A stretch of 64,000 nucleotides of DNA, from the NCBI RefSeq assembly GCF_000429465.1, contig NZ_KE386906.1, forward strand, positions 418,382-482,381. Reading direction: 5' to 3'. Under the pieces are notes generated by a model, which worked only from the letters and a program-made list of their open reading frames with translations, was not told where the DNA came from and searched no databases. The translations under genes were made by a program, and so were the position numbers. Positions 9,263 through 18,707 of the stretch are shown piece by piece (the first letter of the stretch is position 1; each line of letters opens with the position of its first letter). Source of the stretch: Algoriphagus vanfongensis DSM 17529. Its GTDB lineage: Bacteria > Bacteroidota > Bacteroidia > Cytophagales > Cyclobacteriaceae.

Positions 9263-10708
9263 TTAAAATGGAGCTTTGAAGTTGAGGAAGAAATTGGCTC
9301 CTCCATTGTCATTGAGGGAATACTCAAACCGGATCACATTGTCATACAGGCCCACCATATCGATACCCAAACCATAGCCGATCAGATATTGATTGGTGAG
9401 TTGGGCATTTTCTGGTTTGAAGTTTCTGTCTTTGACATAGCCGTGATCAAAATTACCACTGAGATAAAAGCGGAAAGGAATGGTGCTAAACTGCTCAAGC
9501 GGGACAATATTGGAGATGTCCAGTTCCAAGTCAATAAACTTCCATCGGAAGCTGTTTTTATGGACATAGAGCTGTTGCCCTTCTATGACATTCAATTCAT
9601 AGCCTCGGATGAAATTGGGACTGTATCCGATGCCGCGTACCAGCGTGTAGGGCTGACTGATGCTTAGAAACCAGTTAGCTGTCAGTCCGGTAGCAAAGTG
9701 AAACTTGTCACTGATCTTCCAGTATTTGTTGGCGGTAAGGTTGACTTCCACTTCATCCAACTCATCGGTATAGAAGATTCCATACTTGGTCGCACTGAGT
9801 TGGAGCAATTCCCCATCTGTGGCATAAGAGACATTATCTCTGCGGTCATGTCTAAAGGTATAGGTCGCGTAGAGATAGCGTAGCTTGGTATCATCCGTCT
9901 GAAAATACTCCGGATTTTGGATCAGTACATCAGGATGGATCTTGGTGTTGTTGTAGCCCACTGTCAAAAAGTGGAAATTGTAGAAAGTCCGACGATAGGT
10001 ATATCTCAGGGCTGTACCAAAGTTTTTCCGAAGGATGTCCTCATTGTCATTGGTGTAAAACACCTGCTTGTTGTTACTTGACTTGAGAGGGATGTTTTTC
10101 TGCTCGAAAAAATTCACCTGAAGCGCCAAACCATGCTTCTGATTCTTGTCAATGTAGGGTTTGCTATATTGGATATCCAGCTCTTTGGTAAAGCCAAGTT
10201 GTCCGGCAAACCTTAACTTTTCATTTCGTCCGCCCACATTGGAGTGGGAGAGTCTCAATCCATAATTGACCCGGGAAAAATCCCTGTTTTGATTGGTCCA
10301 CCATTCGGAGAAGTTTCTGTCAGCCAATTCAAAAATCACAGAAGGCAGGACATACCATCTTTCTTTGACGGCGATGAGCACTTCTACTTCTTCCTCTCCC
10401 GTGATCAAGGGAGTGATTTCTACCGAGGTAAAAAGCCTCAGGTTATAGATTTTCTTTTGATCTGCCTGGATGATTTCCAGGAAGGTATTCCAATCGTAAA
10501 AATAATCCGTCGTGAAGTCCAGTTCTCTCAGGATGACATTCTTCTGGGTTTTTTCATTCCCGATGATAAAGATATTATTGACCTTGACCCGCTCAGGTGT
10601 AGCTGAAGTGACAGGAGCGAGGGAAGTGTCCTGAGCTGTAGCCGATGGCTGAGCTCCGAGCATTCCCAAGGCGATCAAAAGAAATAGATATTTAAATTTA
10701 AGTTTCAA
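9263..10708 (-). CDS. BamA/TamA-family outer-membrane protein with a single POTRA-like domain
   Basis: From the TTG at 10708 the protein has 481 residues and a good signal peptide (KLKFKYLFLLIALGMLGAQ). The ATG at 10822 would add 38 residues with no signal-like character and would overlap yidD, so I reject it. After the signal comes one POTRA-like domain (VNNIFIIGNEKTQKNVILREL ... EVLIAVKERW, about 40-120 of the mature frame). A 16-strand-type barrel follows, containing FIRGYELNVIEGQ, the RGY-like motif of the Omp85 lid loop. The role is probably insertion or surface export of outer-membrane proteins. It is smaller than BamA (about 800), so it is an accessory Omp85 member. Confidence 0.72.
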   Translation of the reverse strand: MKLKFKYLFLLIALGMLGAQPSATAQDTSLAPVTSATPERVKVNNIFIIGNEKTQKNVILRELDFTTDYFYDWNTFLEIIQADQKKIYNLRLFTSVEITPLITGEEEVEVLIAVKERWYVLPSVIFELADRNFSEWWTNQNRDFSRVNYGLRLSHSNVGGRNEKLRFAGQLGFTKELDIQYSKPYIDKNQKHGLALQVNFFEQKNIPLKSSNNKQVFYTNDNEDILRKNFGTALRYTYRRTFYNFHFLTVGYNNTKIHPDVLIQNPEYFQTDDTKLRYLYATYTFRHDRRDNVSYATDGELLQLSATKYGIFYTDELDEVEVNLTANKYWKISDKFHFATGLTANWFLSISQPYTLVRGIGYSPNFIRGYELNVIEGQQLYVHKNSFRWKFIDLELDISNIVPLEQFSTIPFRFYLSGNFDHGYVKDRNFKPENAQLTNQYLIGYGLGIDMVGLYDNVIRFEYSLNDNGGANFFLNFKAPF

Positions 10709-10768
10709 AAGGAATTCTGATTGGGTACTTTTGGTTGAGATGCTAGACCTCGCCAAAAGGTAATACAA

Positions 10769-10993
10769 ATGCTGAAAACCCTCATTAGAAAAATTGCAAT
10801 TTTCCCTGTGTTGGTCTATCAATACATGATTTCACCTTTGTTTCCGGCGAGTTGCAGATTTACCCCGACCTGCAGTCAGTATATGAAGGAAGCCATCCTA
10901 AAGCATGGGCCTCTCAAAGGAGGCTGGCTTGGGATCAAGCGGATTTCCAAATGCCATCCCTGGGGAGGTCACGGACATGATCCTGTCCCTTAA
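10769..10993 (+). CDS. yidD: Membrane protein insertion efficiency factor YidD
   Basis: 74 residues, the usual size. It has the family hallmark: an amphipathic N-terminus, then YQYMISPLFPASCRFTPTCSQYM and a C-terminal GWLGIKRISKCHPWGGHGHDPVP with its conserved cysteines and GG-x-G-x-DPVP. YidD is a small inner-membrane-associated protein that helps YidC insert membrane proteins. An AAAAGG-like ribosome site lies about 8 bp before the ATG. It runs divergent from the BamA-like gene and convergent with lgt; its stop overlaps the lgt stop by 4 bp. Confidence 0.95.
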   Translation: MLKTLIRKIAIFPVLVYQYMISPLFPASCRFTPTCSQYMKEAILKHGPLKGGWLGIKRISKCHPWGGHGHDPVP

Positions 10994-12090
10994 GCTTTTG
11001 TAGGAAATCCCTTTTTCAGGGCACGGATCACAAGGAATATTCCGGCAGCGACTAGCGGTATACTGAGCAGCTGGCCCATATTGTATTGCATGCTGTCCTC
11101 AAATGCTACTTGGTTTTCCTTGAGAAATTCCCACCCAAAACGCATTCCAAAGACCAAGATCAGAAACAAGCCCAAAAGCAAACCTTCCGGTACACCTTGT
11201 TTGTATTTGACCCAAATGCCCAATAGAATCAGGAATATCAGGAAGTAGGATAGGGATTCGTAGATCTGAGTCGGATGCTTGACTCGGCCAAAGGTCTTCA
11301 CCGTGGCGATATATGCTGATGCATTTTCTTCCAATACCAGATCCAGAGGACTTTCCGGAGCTTCTGCCAAATTGATTTTGGAGGACTGGAACTGCGTCAA
11401 TGCATATTTGATGTCACTCTTCAGAGTAGATTCCAGCGTTTCTTTGGTATAGTTTCCCTTGTTGATGACCAGTTCGATATTGACGGGGACTATGCCATTG
11501 CCTTGAAGCTCTTCATCACGATCAGCAGGTTTATAGGCGTCTATGCTCTCTATCGGTACCCGAAGTGATCCCAAAAGGTCTTCCGTATCTCTCATGTAGA
11601 CGATTCCTGTATCAGAACCTGTATCCTTTCCACCGATTTCCGAATTCATCAGATTTCCAAAGCGGATCAAGGCTCCGGTCATAGCCGTCACGATCACGAT
11701 GCGATCTACTACCCAGAGATAGCTTTGTCCGGGAGTCTTTTTGGCATACAGCCAAAGTGCAAAAAGAATCGCTATGGCTGCACCGTGTGATGCCAGTCCA
11801 CCTTCCCATACTTTGAGTATCTCGATCGGGTTGCTCAGATACTTGTCTGGCTCGTAGAAAAGCACATGGCCCAAACGGGCTCCGATGATGGTAGCGAGTA
11901 CCATGTAGATGGTCAATTTGTCTACCAATCGCTCATCCTGACCTTCTTTTCGGAAGAAATAAACCATGAACTGCTGGGAAATAATAAATCCCAAAGCGAA
12001 GAGGATACTATACCATCTGAGCCTTTCAAATCCCGGAATGATGGCAGGATTGGGATCCCATACGATGTAATTCAGCAAATAGGTCAGCAT
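10990..12090 (-). CDS. lgt: Prolipoprotein diacylglyceryl transferase Lgt
   Basis: 366 residues with about seven membrane helices. It contains RLGHVLFYEPDKYL, the catalytic-region segment WEGGLASHGAAIAI (the His essential for the H-x-G signature), RFGNLMNSEIGGKDT, HPTQIYESLSYF and GMRFGWEF. Lgt attaches diacylglycerol to the lipobox cysteine of lipoproteins such as the SusD and fasciclin proteins in this window. It is longer than the roughly 290-residue enterobacterial enzyme because of an insertion of about 90 residues (about 165-255) between the GN and HPTQ motifs, as is common in Bacteroidota. It is the last gene of the acpP-fabF-rnc-nadE-lgt run, 6 bp after nadE. Confidence 0.93.
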   Translation of the reverse strand: MLTYLLNYIVWDPNPAIIPGFERLRWYSILFALGFIISQQFMVYFFRKEGQDERLVDKLTIYMVLATIIGARLGHVLFYEPDKYLSNPIEILKVWEGGLASHGAAIAILFALWLYAKKTPGQSYLWVVDRIVIVTAMTGALIRFGNLMNSEIGGKDTGSDTGIVYMRDTEDLLGSLRVPIESIDAYKPADRDEELQGNGIVPVNIELVINKGNYTKETLESTLKSDIKYALTQFQSSKINLAEAPESPLDLVLEENASAYIATVKTFGRVKHPTQIYESLSYFLIFLILLGIWVKYKQGVPEGLLLGLFLILVFGMRFGWEFLKENQVAFEDSMQYNMGQLLSIPLVAAGIFLVIRALKKGFPTKA

Positions 12091-12096
12091 GATGGC

Positions 12097-13938
12097 TTAT
12101 TCTGATTGTTCTAAAATTTGTAATTCTTCGGCAAATCCACCCGACAAAATCGGGAATCTGTACCAAGTTTTTGGGTCTACATTGAATTGATCCAAGTGAA
12201 AGCTCGGAGCCAGTCGCTCTCGCTTCCATTGATTTCGGGACCAAAGTTGAAAGAATTTTTTAATATATCCCTTCAATACGGAAGCTTCTAGTTGGAGTTC
12301 TTCTTGCAAGATCAGATAAATGTCCAAAGGAGAACGCTGATCTCGGATGGCAAGCTTCTCTATTTCTACGATCACCTCGTAAGGCATAAGATCTTTTTCA
12401 TCCGTCTGTGTGCGCTCCAGAGGCCTGAGTTCTGCCGTAGGTTGGAGTGAGTTGACATAGCGAAGTCCGGGACGATCAAGATTTGCCTCTGCCCATCTCA
12501 ACCACTGCAAGATGAAATACTTATCCACAGCGGCGATAGGGGAGATACTGCCGCTGGTATCTCCATCCATAGTGGCATAGCCCACATCTCCCTCAGATCT
12601 ATTGGAAGTAGATAGGAGTAGGGCATTCTGGATATTGGCCAGCATCCAGATGATCGGAGAGCGGGCCCTGGCCTGGATATTTTGTAAGGTGATGTCATCT
12701 TGCTCCCAGGTGAGTTTTCTCCCAAGTGCTTTTTCTATTTTGGAAGTATACGAATTCACTTCCTCATCGATGGTCCAGTGATGAAAGACTGCCCCAAGAC
12801 TTTCTGCCAATTTTTTGGCACTTTGAAGGGTGTCTTCTGAGGAGTTTTTGGTGCCTTGGTAGGCGGTGGTCAAGAGTCTTCCAACTAGGGCCTTTTCAGG
12901 ATCTCCGGAAATGGTGGAGGCGTCTAGACCAGTTTTTCTACAAAACTCTTCCAATCCCAGCTCTCCCAGGCCTCTTCTCACCATCTCAGCCACCAGAATA
13001 GCAATCGTGGAACTATCCGCTCCACCCGACAGAGAAAGAACAAACCCTCTACTGCGACTCTTGCGAAGGTAATCAAAGAGCCCCAGGCTGGCCGCCTGTA
13101 CAAATTCCTGCTCTTTCTCTAGCACAGGAGCGACTGACTGAACCTTGTCTTCTAAATAGAAAGACTGTAGCTGGACGTCCTGATAGGAAAGTAATTGGTT
13201 GCGATGGAGCAGTTTGCCTGATTTGGCTAGCATGGTTTCCCCATCAAAGATCATTCTTCCGGCTTCATTTCCCAGTAGATTGACATAGCAATAATAGCAG
13301 TCAAAAATACTGGAGCTGGACTCAATCAGTTCTTTTCTTTGTAGCGTTTTGCCCATGGCAAAATGGCTTGCGCTGGGATTGAATATCAAATCGACTTTGC
13401 GCTCCTGAAGTCTGTAACCCGGGCGCACGGGGCCTCGCCAGGCATCTTCACATATTTCAAACCCATAGTGAACGTCCTCCAAATGGAAGGTCAGATCTCC
13501 AAAAGGGATCTGCTCCCCGAAGAAGTCCACTTCTATTTGCTCGTGGGCTATCCATGGGGTAAACCATCGGAATTCGTAATGAACTCCGTCTATAGCTAAA
13601 AATTGCTTGGCCACGAAGCCTTTGAGCTGTCCGTTTTCCAGGATGGCCACAGTATTGTAGACTTTTTCCTGAATACGGAAAGGAAGGCCTACTGCTACCG
13701 TAATGTCTTTTGTATGGGGGAGGAGTTTGCGGAGCTGCTCCAAAGCTTTTTTGGGATACCAATAACTAAGAAACAAATCCTCAGACCCATAGCCTGTGAT
13801 TGCGAGTTCAGGCAGGCATAGCAATCGAATGCCTTCAGTTTTGGCTTGACTGATAGCTGCTGTAATCCTGCTAAAATTGCCTTTCCAATCGAGTGGTGTT
13901 TGATTGAGAGTGGCTGCTCCGATTTTGAGTCCAGTCAT
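12097..13938 (-). CDS. nadE: Glutamine-dependent NAD+ synthase
   Basis: 613 residues with the two-domain layout of glutamine-hydrolysing NAD synthetases. The N-terminal nitrilase-like amidase domain has Glu44 (LPELAITGYG), Lys111 (VAKQFL) and Cys163 (FEICEDAW). The C-terminal ATP-pyrophosphatase domain has the P-loop SGGADSS at 304-310 and a later STSNRSE. It makes NAD+ from nicotinate adenine dinucleotide, ATP and glutamine. All three amidase residues are present, so it should use glutamine directly. It sits in the acpP-fabF-rnc-nadE-lgt operon, 18 bp after rnc. Confidence 0.95.
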   Translation of the reverse strand: MTGLKIGAATLNQTPLDWKGNFSRITAAISQAKTEGIRLLCLPELAITGYGSEDLFLSYWYPKKALEQLRKLLPHTKDITVAVGLPFRIQEKVYNTVAILENGQLKGFVAKQFLAIDGVHYEFRWFTPWIAHEQIEVDFFGEQIPFGDLTFHLEDVHYGFEICEDAWRGPVRPGYRLQERKVDLIFNPSASHFAMGKTLQRKELIESSSSIFDCYYCYVNLLGNEAGRMIFDGETMLAKSGKLLHRNQLLSYQDVQLQSFYLEDKVQSVAPVLEKEQEFVQAASLGLFDYLRKSRSRGFVLSLSGGADSSTIAILVAEMVRRGLGELGLEEFCRKTGLDASTISGDPEKALVGRLLTTAYQGTKNSSEDTLQSAKKLAESLGAVFHHWTIDEEVNSYTSKIEKALGRKLTWEQDDITLQNIQARARSPIIWMLANIQNALLLSTSNRSEGDVGYATMDGDTSGSISPIAAVDKYFILQWLRWAEANLDRPGLRYVNSLQPTAELRPLERTQTDEKDLMPYEVIVEIEKLAIRDQRSPLDIYLILQEELQLEASVLKGYIKKFFQLWSRNQWKRERLAPSFHLDQFNVDPKTWYRFPILSGGFAEELQILEQSE

Positions 13939-13956
13939 GGTTTGAGTTAAAGCAAA

Positions 13957-14697
13957 TCAAGTGGCGATGTTCAGTTCCTCACAGGCATTTTTGGAAGCGT
14001 CCTGTTCCGCTTTCTTTTTGGTACTTCCCTTGCCTTGGGCGATTTCTTGGCCTTCCACTTCTAGGGATACAATAAATTCTTTGAATCGCTGGTTCCCTCT
14101 CACCTGCAAAACTTTATATTCTACAAACTTGGAAGATCTCTGGGACCATTCGATGATTTTGCTTTTGTAATTGGTCGTGGTGGCTATCATGCCTTCCAGA
14201 TCAAAATGAAGCAAAATCCGTCTGAGAATAAATTTTTTGGTAAAGCTGTAGCCATGATCCAAGTAGGTGGCTCCTATGAGTGCTTCCAGCATGTCTCCAT
14301 AGAGGGATTTATTGCCGGTGAAGTTGCGGTCTCCGAGCTCCATATCCAGGATTTTTTTCAGTCCTATTTTGATTCCTGTTTGGTTGAGGCTTTCCCGATT
14401 GACCACTTTGGAGCGGGTTTCGGTCAGGAAACCTTCATCCCGAAAGGGATACTTCTGGAATAGATGCTCAGCGATGACAGCGCCCAATACGGCATCCCCC
14501 AAAAATTCCAGTCTTTCGTTGGAGATCTTGAATCCCTTGTCGGTTTCTTCTCCCAGTCCGGCTGGAGTCAGGGCGAGTTTGTATAGGGAAATATTAAAAG
14601 GCTTGCTACCTGTCATCAATTTGATGGAGGCAGCAAGCCTTTTGTCTTTTTTACTGAGAAAGAGAAGATGTACTCCGAGTTTCTGAAAGAGTTTCAA
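13957..14697 (-). CDS. rnc: Ribonuclease III
   Basis: Cleaves double-stranded RNA in rRNA and mRNA processing. The catalytic signature is NERLEFLGDAVLG, the second acidic site GDMLEALIGATYLDHG, and a C-terminal double-stranded RNA-binding domain ends in GKGSTKKKAEQDASKNACEEL. No ATG lies upstream of the conserved region. The TTG at 14697 (MKLFQKLGVHLLFLSKKDKRL) gives 246 residues, the normal Bacteroidota length. A longer TTG frame beginning at 14754 would run 50 bp into fabF. I prefer 14697, but the exact start is uncertain. It is 7 bp after fabF in the lipid/NAD operon, matching the common acpP-fabF-rnc order. Confidence 0.93.
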   Translation of the reverse strand: MKLFQKLGVHLLFLSKKDKRLAASIKLMTGSKPFNISLYKLALTPAGLGEETDKGFKISNERLEFLGDAVLGAVIAEHLFQKYPFRDEGFLTETRSKVVNRESLNQTGIKIGLKKILDMELGDRNFTGNKSLYGDMLEALIGATYLDHGYSFTKKFILRRILLHFDLEGMIATTTNYKSKIIEWSQRSSKFVEYKVLQVRGNQRFKEFIVSLEVEGQEIAQGKGSTKKKAEQDASKNACEELNIAT

Positions 14698-14704
14698 ACC
14701 CAGA

Positions 14705-15955
14705 TCAGTTAATTTTTTTGAAAATGACAGAACAGTTGTGTCCGCCAAATCCAAACGTATTGCTCAGCGCATAGTTTACTTCTCTTTGCTGTGCTTTATT
14801 GAAGGTCAGATTTAATCCCGGATCAAAGGTTTCATCGTCGGTGAAATGGTTGATGGTAGGAGGGATGATACCATGATTGATGGCAAATATGGAGGCAATC
14901 GCTTCGATCGCACCTGCAGCTCCCAGCAAGTGACCAGTCATAGACTTAGTACTGCTGATATTGAGTTTGTAGGCATGCTCTCCAAATACCTTCTGAATGG
15001 CTTTAGTCTCACTCACATCTCCCAAAGGAGTAGAAGTCCCGTGTACATTGATATAGTCAATATCCTCTGGCTTCAAATTGGCATCCTGAAGTGCATATTC
15101 CATCACGGTGCTGGCTCCCAATCCTTCCGGATGTGGGGCAGTGATGTGATTGGCATCTGCGGACATCCCACCGCCTACGAGCTCAGCATAGATCTTGGCT
15201 CCTCGGGCTTTGGCATGTTCGTATTCTTCCAGGATAAGTGCTCCTGCACCTTCACCTAATACAAATCCATCGCGATCTTTATCAAATGGTCTGGAGGCAG
15301 TCTCAGGAGAATCATTTCTCTGGGAAAGCGCCTTCATGGCATTGAATCCACCGATACCGGCTTCGGTCACGGCAGCCTCAGAGCCGCCGGAGATAAAGAT
15401 GTCTGCTTTGCCAAGACGGATGTAATTAAATGCATCTATCAGGGCATTGGTCGCAGAAGCACAGGCAGATACAGTCACGAAGTTTGGACCTCTAAAACCA
15501 TACTTGATGGAAATAAAGCCCGCACTGATGTCTGCGATCATTTTAGGAATAAAGAAAGGATTGAAACGGGGCGTCCCGTCTCCATTGGCAAAGTCAGTGA
15601 CTTCGTCCTGAAACGTTTTCAACCCGCCGATCCCGGAGCCCCAAATGACACCTGCTCTGGATTTGTCGATTTTTTCTAGATCCAACCCGGAGTCTGTCAT
15701 GGCCTCATCGGCAGTGATCATGGCATATTGCGTATAAGGGTCCATTTTGCGGGCCTCTTTGCGGTCTATGAACTGATCCAACTCGAGGTTTTTCACCTCA
15801 CATGCAAACTGGGTTTTGAAAAGTGAAGCGTCGAACTTGGTGATTGGCGCAGCGCCACTTACTCCCGCAGTCAAGCCCTTCCAAAATTCAGTGGAAGTAT
15901 TGCCTATGGGGGTAAGGGCACCAATACCAGTTACAACAACTCTTTTTAAATTCAT
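14705..15955 (-). CDS. fabF: 3-oxoacyl-[acyl-carrier-protein] synthase II
   Basis: 416 residues, standard FabF length. The thiolase-fold condensing enzyme's Cys-His-His triad is visible: VSACASATNALIDA, VHGTSTPLGD and STKSMTGHLLGAAG. It elongates acyl-ACP with malonyl-ACP in type II fatty acid synthesis. It directly follows acpP (19 bp) as in most bacteria and precedes rnc. Confidence 0.97.
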   Translation of the reverse strand: MNLKRVVVTGIGALTPIGNTSTEFWKGLTAGVSGAAPITKFDASLFKTQFACEVKNLELDQFIDRKEARKMDPYTQYAMITADEAMTDSGLDLEKIDKSRAGVIWGSGIGGLKTFQDEVTDFANGDGTPRFNPFFIPKMIADISAGFISIKYGFRGPNFVTVSACASATNALIDAFNYIRLGKADIFISGGSEAAVTEAGIGGFNAMKALSQRNDSPETASRPFDKDRDGFVLGEGAGALILEEYEHAKARGAKIYAELVGGGMSADANHITAPHPEGLGASTVMEYALQDANLKPEDIDYINVHGTSTPLGDVSETKAIQKVFGEHAYKLNISSTKSMTGHLLGAAGAIEAIASIFAINHGIIPPTINHFTDDETFDPGLNLTFNKAQQREVNYALSNTFGFGGHNCSVIFKKIN

Positions 15956-15974
15956 GGAATGAATTTATTGGTTA

Positions 15975-16211
15975 TTATTTTACGTTAGCCTCAAGGTAGG
16001 AAACAGCCTGTCCCACCGTGCCGATTTGCTCAGCCTGATCATCTGGGATAGAGATGTTGAATTCTTTTTCGAATTCCATAATAAGCTCTACAGTGTCAAG
16101 AGAGTCAGCTCCCAAGTCATTGGTGAAGCTCGCTTCCATGGTCACTTCAGATTCTTCTACGCCCAGTTTGTCAACGATGATGGCTTTTACTTTTTGTGCA
16201 ATTTCAGACAT
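15975..16211 (-). CDS. acpP: Acyl carrier protein
   Basis: 78 residues, acidic, four-helix ACP pattern. The phosphopantetheine attachment motif is GADSLDTVELIMEFEKEF with Ser37. It carries growing acyl chains for FabF, encoded next. It is the first gene of the minus-strand operon; the roughly 150-bp gap to the divergent IPExxxVDY gene must hold its promoter. Confidence 0.98.
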   Translation of the reverse strand: MSEIAQKVKAIIVDKLGVEESEVTMEASFTNDLGADSLDTVELIMEFEKEFNISIPDDQAEQIGTVGQAVSYLEANVK

Positions 16212-16312
16212 TTTGTGATCAGTTTAGTTAATAACACTCCGCAAAGAAATATATTTAAAAGCTAATTGACAAAGAAATGATTCAAGTAAATTTTTCGCCA
16301 AATTGCCTTTCC

Positions 16313-16341
16313 TTTGTGTTGAATTTTTATTTCTAACTTTG
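16313..16341 (+). promoter_or_regulatory. Bacteroidota-type promoter for the IPExxxVDY-pyk pair
   Basis: TTTG (16313-16316) and TAACTTTG (16334-16341, an exact TAnnTTTG -7 box) are separated by 17 bp, close to the Bacteroidota primary sigma consensus. They lie 22 bp upstream of the ATG at 16364. Pattern match only. Confidence 0.55.
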
Positions 16342-16363
16342 TTTTGCTCCATTTTCTTCCTCC

Positions 16364-16792
16364 ATGAAGAAGGTAAAATTACAGATTGAACATACGTATG
16401 ATTTTGATGTTTTGGGTCTTGTGTCCCCAGTGAAGGACTATAAGATGGCCTGGTTGATCAATCGCCAATTGGACCTGGATCTCATAAAAGTTGACGATTT
16501 AGAAATTGAGTTTCTTTCCGATCCTCATCTGAAAATTAGTCAATATTTCCTTTCTTTACCCCATGGATACGTTCAGCTTCTCAAAAACAAAGCCCTAGAT
16601 ACCCATCATCAGGTGTCTTATCTCATCCCGGAGCTTAAGTACATGGACTATTTCCTTTTGGTACAAGACCAAACCTTTCAAATAAGTATTCATACCTTTG
16701 CCAGCGAACTTGCGAAAAATCCATTTGTTCAAAACGTGATGAAACTGGACGTCAGCAAACTTAAATCTAAAGAAAATCTGTTAACTTATTAA
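16364..16792 (+). CDS. IPExxxVDY family protein
   Basis: 142 residues, soluble, no signal peptide. It carries the motif that names this Bacteroidota-restricted family, here IPELKYMDY at residues 88-96 (Met in place of the usual Val). The function is unknown. Its position between acpP and pyruvate kinase is the family's usual one, and it ends 6 bp before pyk, so the two are co-transcribed. Confidence 0.85.
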   Translation: MKKVKLQIEHTYDFDVLGLVSPVKDYKMAWLINRQLDLDLIKVDDLEIEFLSDPHLKISQYFLSLPHGYVQLLKNKALDTHHQVSYLIPELKYMDYFLLVQDQTFQISIHTFASELAKNPFVQNVMKLDVSKLKSKENLLTY

Positions 16793-16798
16793 AAATCA

Positions 16799-18223
16799 AT
16801 GAGTCATATCAACAAGACCAAGATACTAGCGACTATCGGCCCTGCTTCTAACAATTATGAAATGATTAAGAGCTTGGCAGCTGCCGGTGCAAACGTTTTT
16901 AGATTGAATTTTTCTCATGGTACACACGAAATTCATCATGAAGTCATCCAGATCATCCGTCGTGTCAATCAGGAGAATGGCCTGAACCTCGGTATCTTAC
17001 AAGATCTCCAAGGTCCCAAAATCCGCGTAGGTGAAGTAGAAAACAACGGGGTAGAAATCAAACCTGGTGAGCCTATCACCATCACCAACGAACCTGTAGT
17101 AGGTACCAGCAGATTGGTCAGCACCGTCTACCAAAATCTTCCCAACGATGTAGTAGCAGGGGACCGTATCCTGATCGATGATGGCAATCTGGAAGTGGTA
17201 GTCAACGATACAGATGGCAAAAACGTCAACTGTACCGTGATCCATGGAGGTATCCTTAAATCCAGAAAAGGAATCAACCTTCCAAATACTAAAGTTTCTG
17301 CTCCTTCTCTGACAGAAAAAGATATTGAAGACTTGGCATTCGGACTTAGTCAGGATGTAGACTGGATCGCTCTTTCCTTCGTCCGCTCTGCGGATGATAT
17401 TTTGGATTTGAGAGAGCGTATCCAAAAAGCAGGAAAGCATTGCAAGATTGTCGCCAAGATCGAAAAGCCTGAAGCCCTTGAAAACATCGATTCTATTATA
17501 GAAGCGACTGATGCGATCATGGTAGCCCGTGGCGACTTGGGTGTGGAAGTTCCAATGGAAATCGTTCCGCTTTGGCAAAAAAGAATGGTTGAAAAATGTA
17601 AGCTAGCTTGCAAGCCTGTCATCATCGCTACCCAGATGATGGAGAGCATGATCCAAAATCCTCGTCCTACCCGTGCTGAGACCAACGATGTAGGGAATGC
17701 GGTATTGGATGGAGCAGATGCTGTCATGCTTTCTGCTGAGACCGCTTCCGGCAAATACCCTGTGAATGCTGTCAAAGCAATGACCAGCATCATCAGCTAC
17801 TTGGAGCAAAATGCCGATGTATATCACAACCTCTACAAAATCCCTGAGGATGACAATACCTTCCTAAGCAATAATCTGATCCTAATGGCTGCCAGACTTT
17901 CCAGAAATGTGAAAGCAAAAGCAATCGTGGGAATCACTTCGTCTGGATTTACAGGATTTAGAATTTCCTCGCATAGACCTTTGGCGAATATTTTCATTTT
18001 CACCCGCAACAAAAGCCTAATCACTCAGATGTCTTTGGTATGGGGTGTGAAGGCCTACTTCTACGAAAACCAAGTGTCTACCGATGCAACTTTTGATGAC
18101 ATCGAAAATACGCTGAAAAGTGATGGACATGTCAACTCAGGCGATCTGATCATCAATACTGCAAGCATGCCTCTCAAATCCAATGGCCGTACCAATATGC
18201 TTAAAATTCATATGGTCAACTAG
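16799..18223 (+). CDS. pyk: Pyruvate kinase
   Basis: 474 residues. It begins TKILATIGPAS and contains RLNFSHG, LQDLQGPKIR, VDWIALSFVRSADD and the signature VAKIEKPEALENIDSI with the catalytic Lys, then MVARGDLGVEVP and ATQMMESM. It converts phosphoenolpyruvate and ADP to pyruvate and ATP, the last step of glycolysis. The C-terminal allosteric domain is complete. The gene is followed by a strong terminator. Confidence 0.98.
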   Translation: MSHINKTKILATIGPASNNYEMIKSLAAAGANVFRLNFSHGTHEIHHEVIQIIRRVNQENGLNLGILQDLQGPKIRVGEVENNGVEIKPGEPITITNEPVVGTSRLVSTVYQNLPNDVVAGDRILIDDGNLEVVVNDTDGKNVNCTVIHGGILKSRKGINLPNTKVSAPSLTEKDIEDLAFGLSQDVDWIALSFVRSADDILDLRERIQKAGKHCKIVAKIEKPEALENIDSIIEATDAIMVARGDLGVEVPMEIVPLWQKRMVEKCKLACKPVIIATQMMESMIQNPRPTRAETNDVGNAVLDGADAVMLSAETASGKYPVNAVKAMTSIISYLEQNADVYHNLYKIPEDDNTFLSNNLILMAARLSRNVKAKAIVGITSSGFTGFRISSHRPLANIFIFTRNKSLITQMSLVWGVKAYFYENQVSTDATFDDIENTLKSDGHVNSGDLIINTASMPLKSNGRTNMLKIHMVN

Positions 18224-18248
18224 GCCGGAGTCTCTGAGCTATAAATGG

Positions 18249-18288
18249 AAGGCTGTTCTTAATTCTAAGAGCAGCCTTTTTCTTTTTT
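18249..18288 (+). terminator. Rho-independent terminator after pyk
   Basis: A 13-bp stem with one G-T wobble (AAGGCTGTTCTTA / TAAGAGCAGCCTT), a short AT-rich loop and a T-rich tail (TTTTTCTTTTTT), 25 bp past the pyk stop. Confidence 0.92.
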
Positions 18289-18410
18289 GTGTATATCCGC
18301 ATTTGCACCACAATCCAAATTCTCCTTGTTAATCAGGGCCGGAAGACCGATGACCGAAGTTTACTAAATTGGTATTTCATAGCTGTTTTTTAGCCGATTC
18401 CAGATTTAAC

Positions 18411-18478
18411 TGGCAAGATTGCGGACAATCATATTTTTTTTCAGGTACTACCACGATTTTTATGGAGTTTACTACTGG
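18411..18478 (+). repeat. Imperfect repeat upstream of the fasciclin gene (segments X1 and Y1)
   Basis: The 418-bp gap after the pyk terminator holds no gene. It contains two adjacent segments, TGGCAAGATTGCGGACAATC (X1, 18411-18430 on) and CACGATTTTTATGGAGTTTA (Y1, from 18452), that recur in diverged form at 21286-21321 and 20747-20780, on the other side of the fasciclin gene. By eye about three quarters of positions match. The role is unknown; a shared regulatory leader or an old duplication are both possible. Confidence 0.5.
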
Positions 18479-18707
18479 CTGTTCATAGCTGGCTTCTAGC
18501 TTTAAAAATTAGTATTCTTCCTTATTCTAGTTCAGTTTTTTCAAAAGCTAAAAATGTCATTTCATTGATTTCAGGATGAGTAGTTAATGCACCTGTTTCT
18601 TTAGGTTAACTGTTTAATCCTACAATTCACACCTCTTCCGCTACAGTTCATCCACATCAATTGATCAATTTTTCAGGCTTTGAGTTGTCTTAGAAAAATC
18701 TACAACT

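Noticed and set aside
10709..10822. N-terminal extension of the BamA-like protein to an ATG at 10822
   Set aside because: It would overlap yidD by 54 bp and bury the signal peptide; the TTG at 10708 gives a normal export signal.
14698..14754. Longer start for RNase III inside fabF
   Set aside because: The extra residues come from fabF coding sequence in another frame and precede the family's usual N-terminus.
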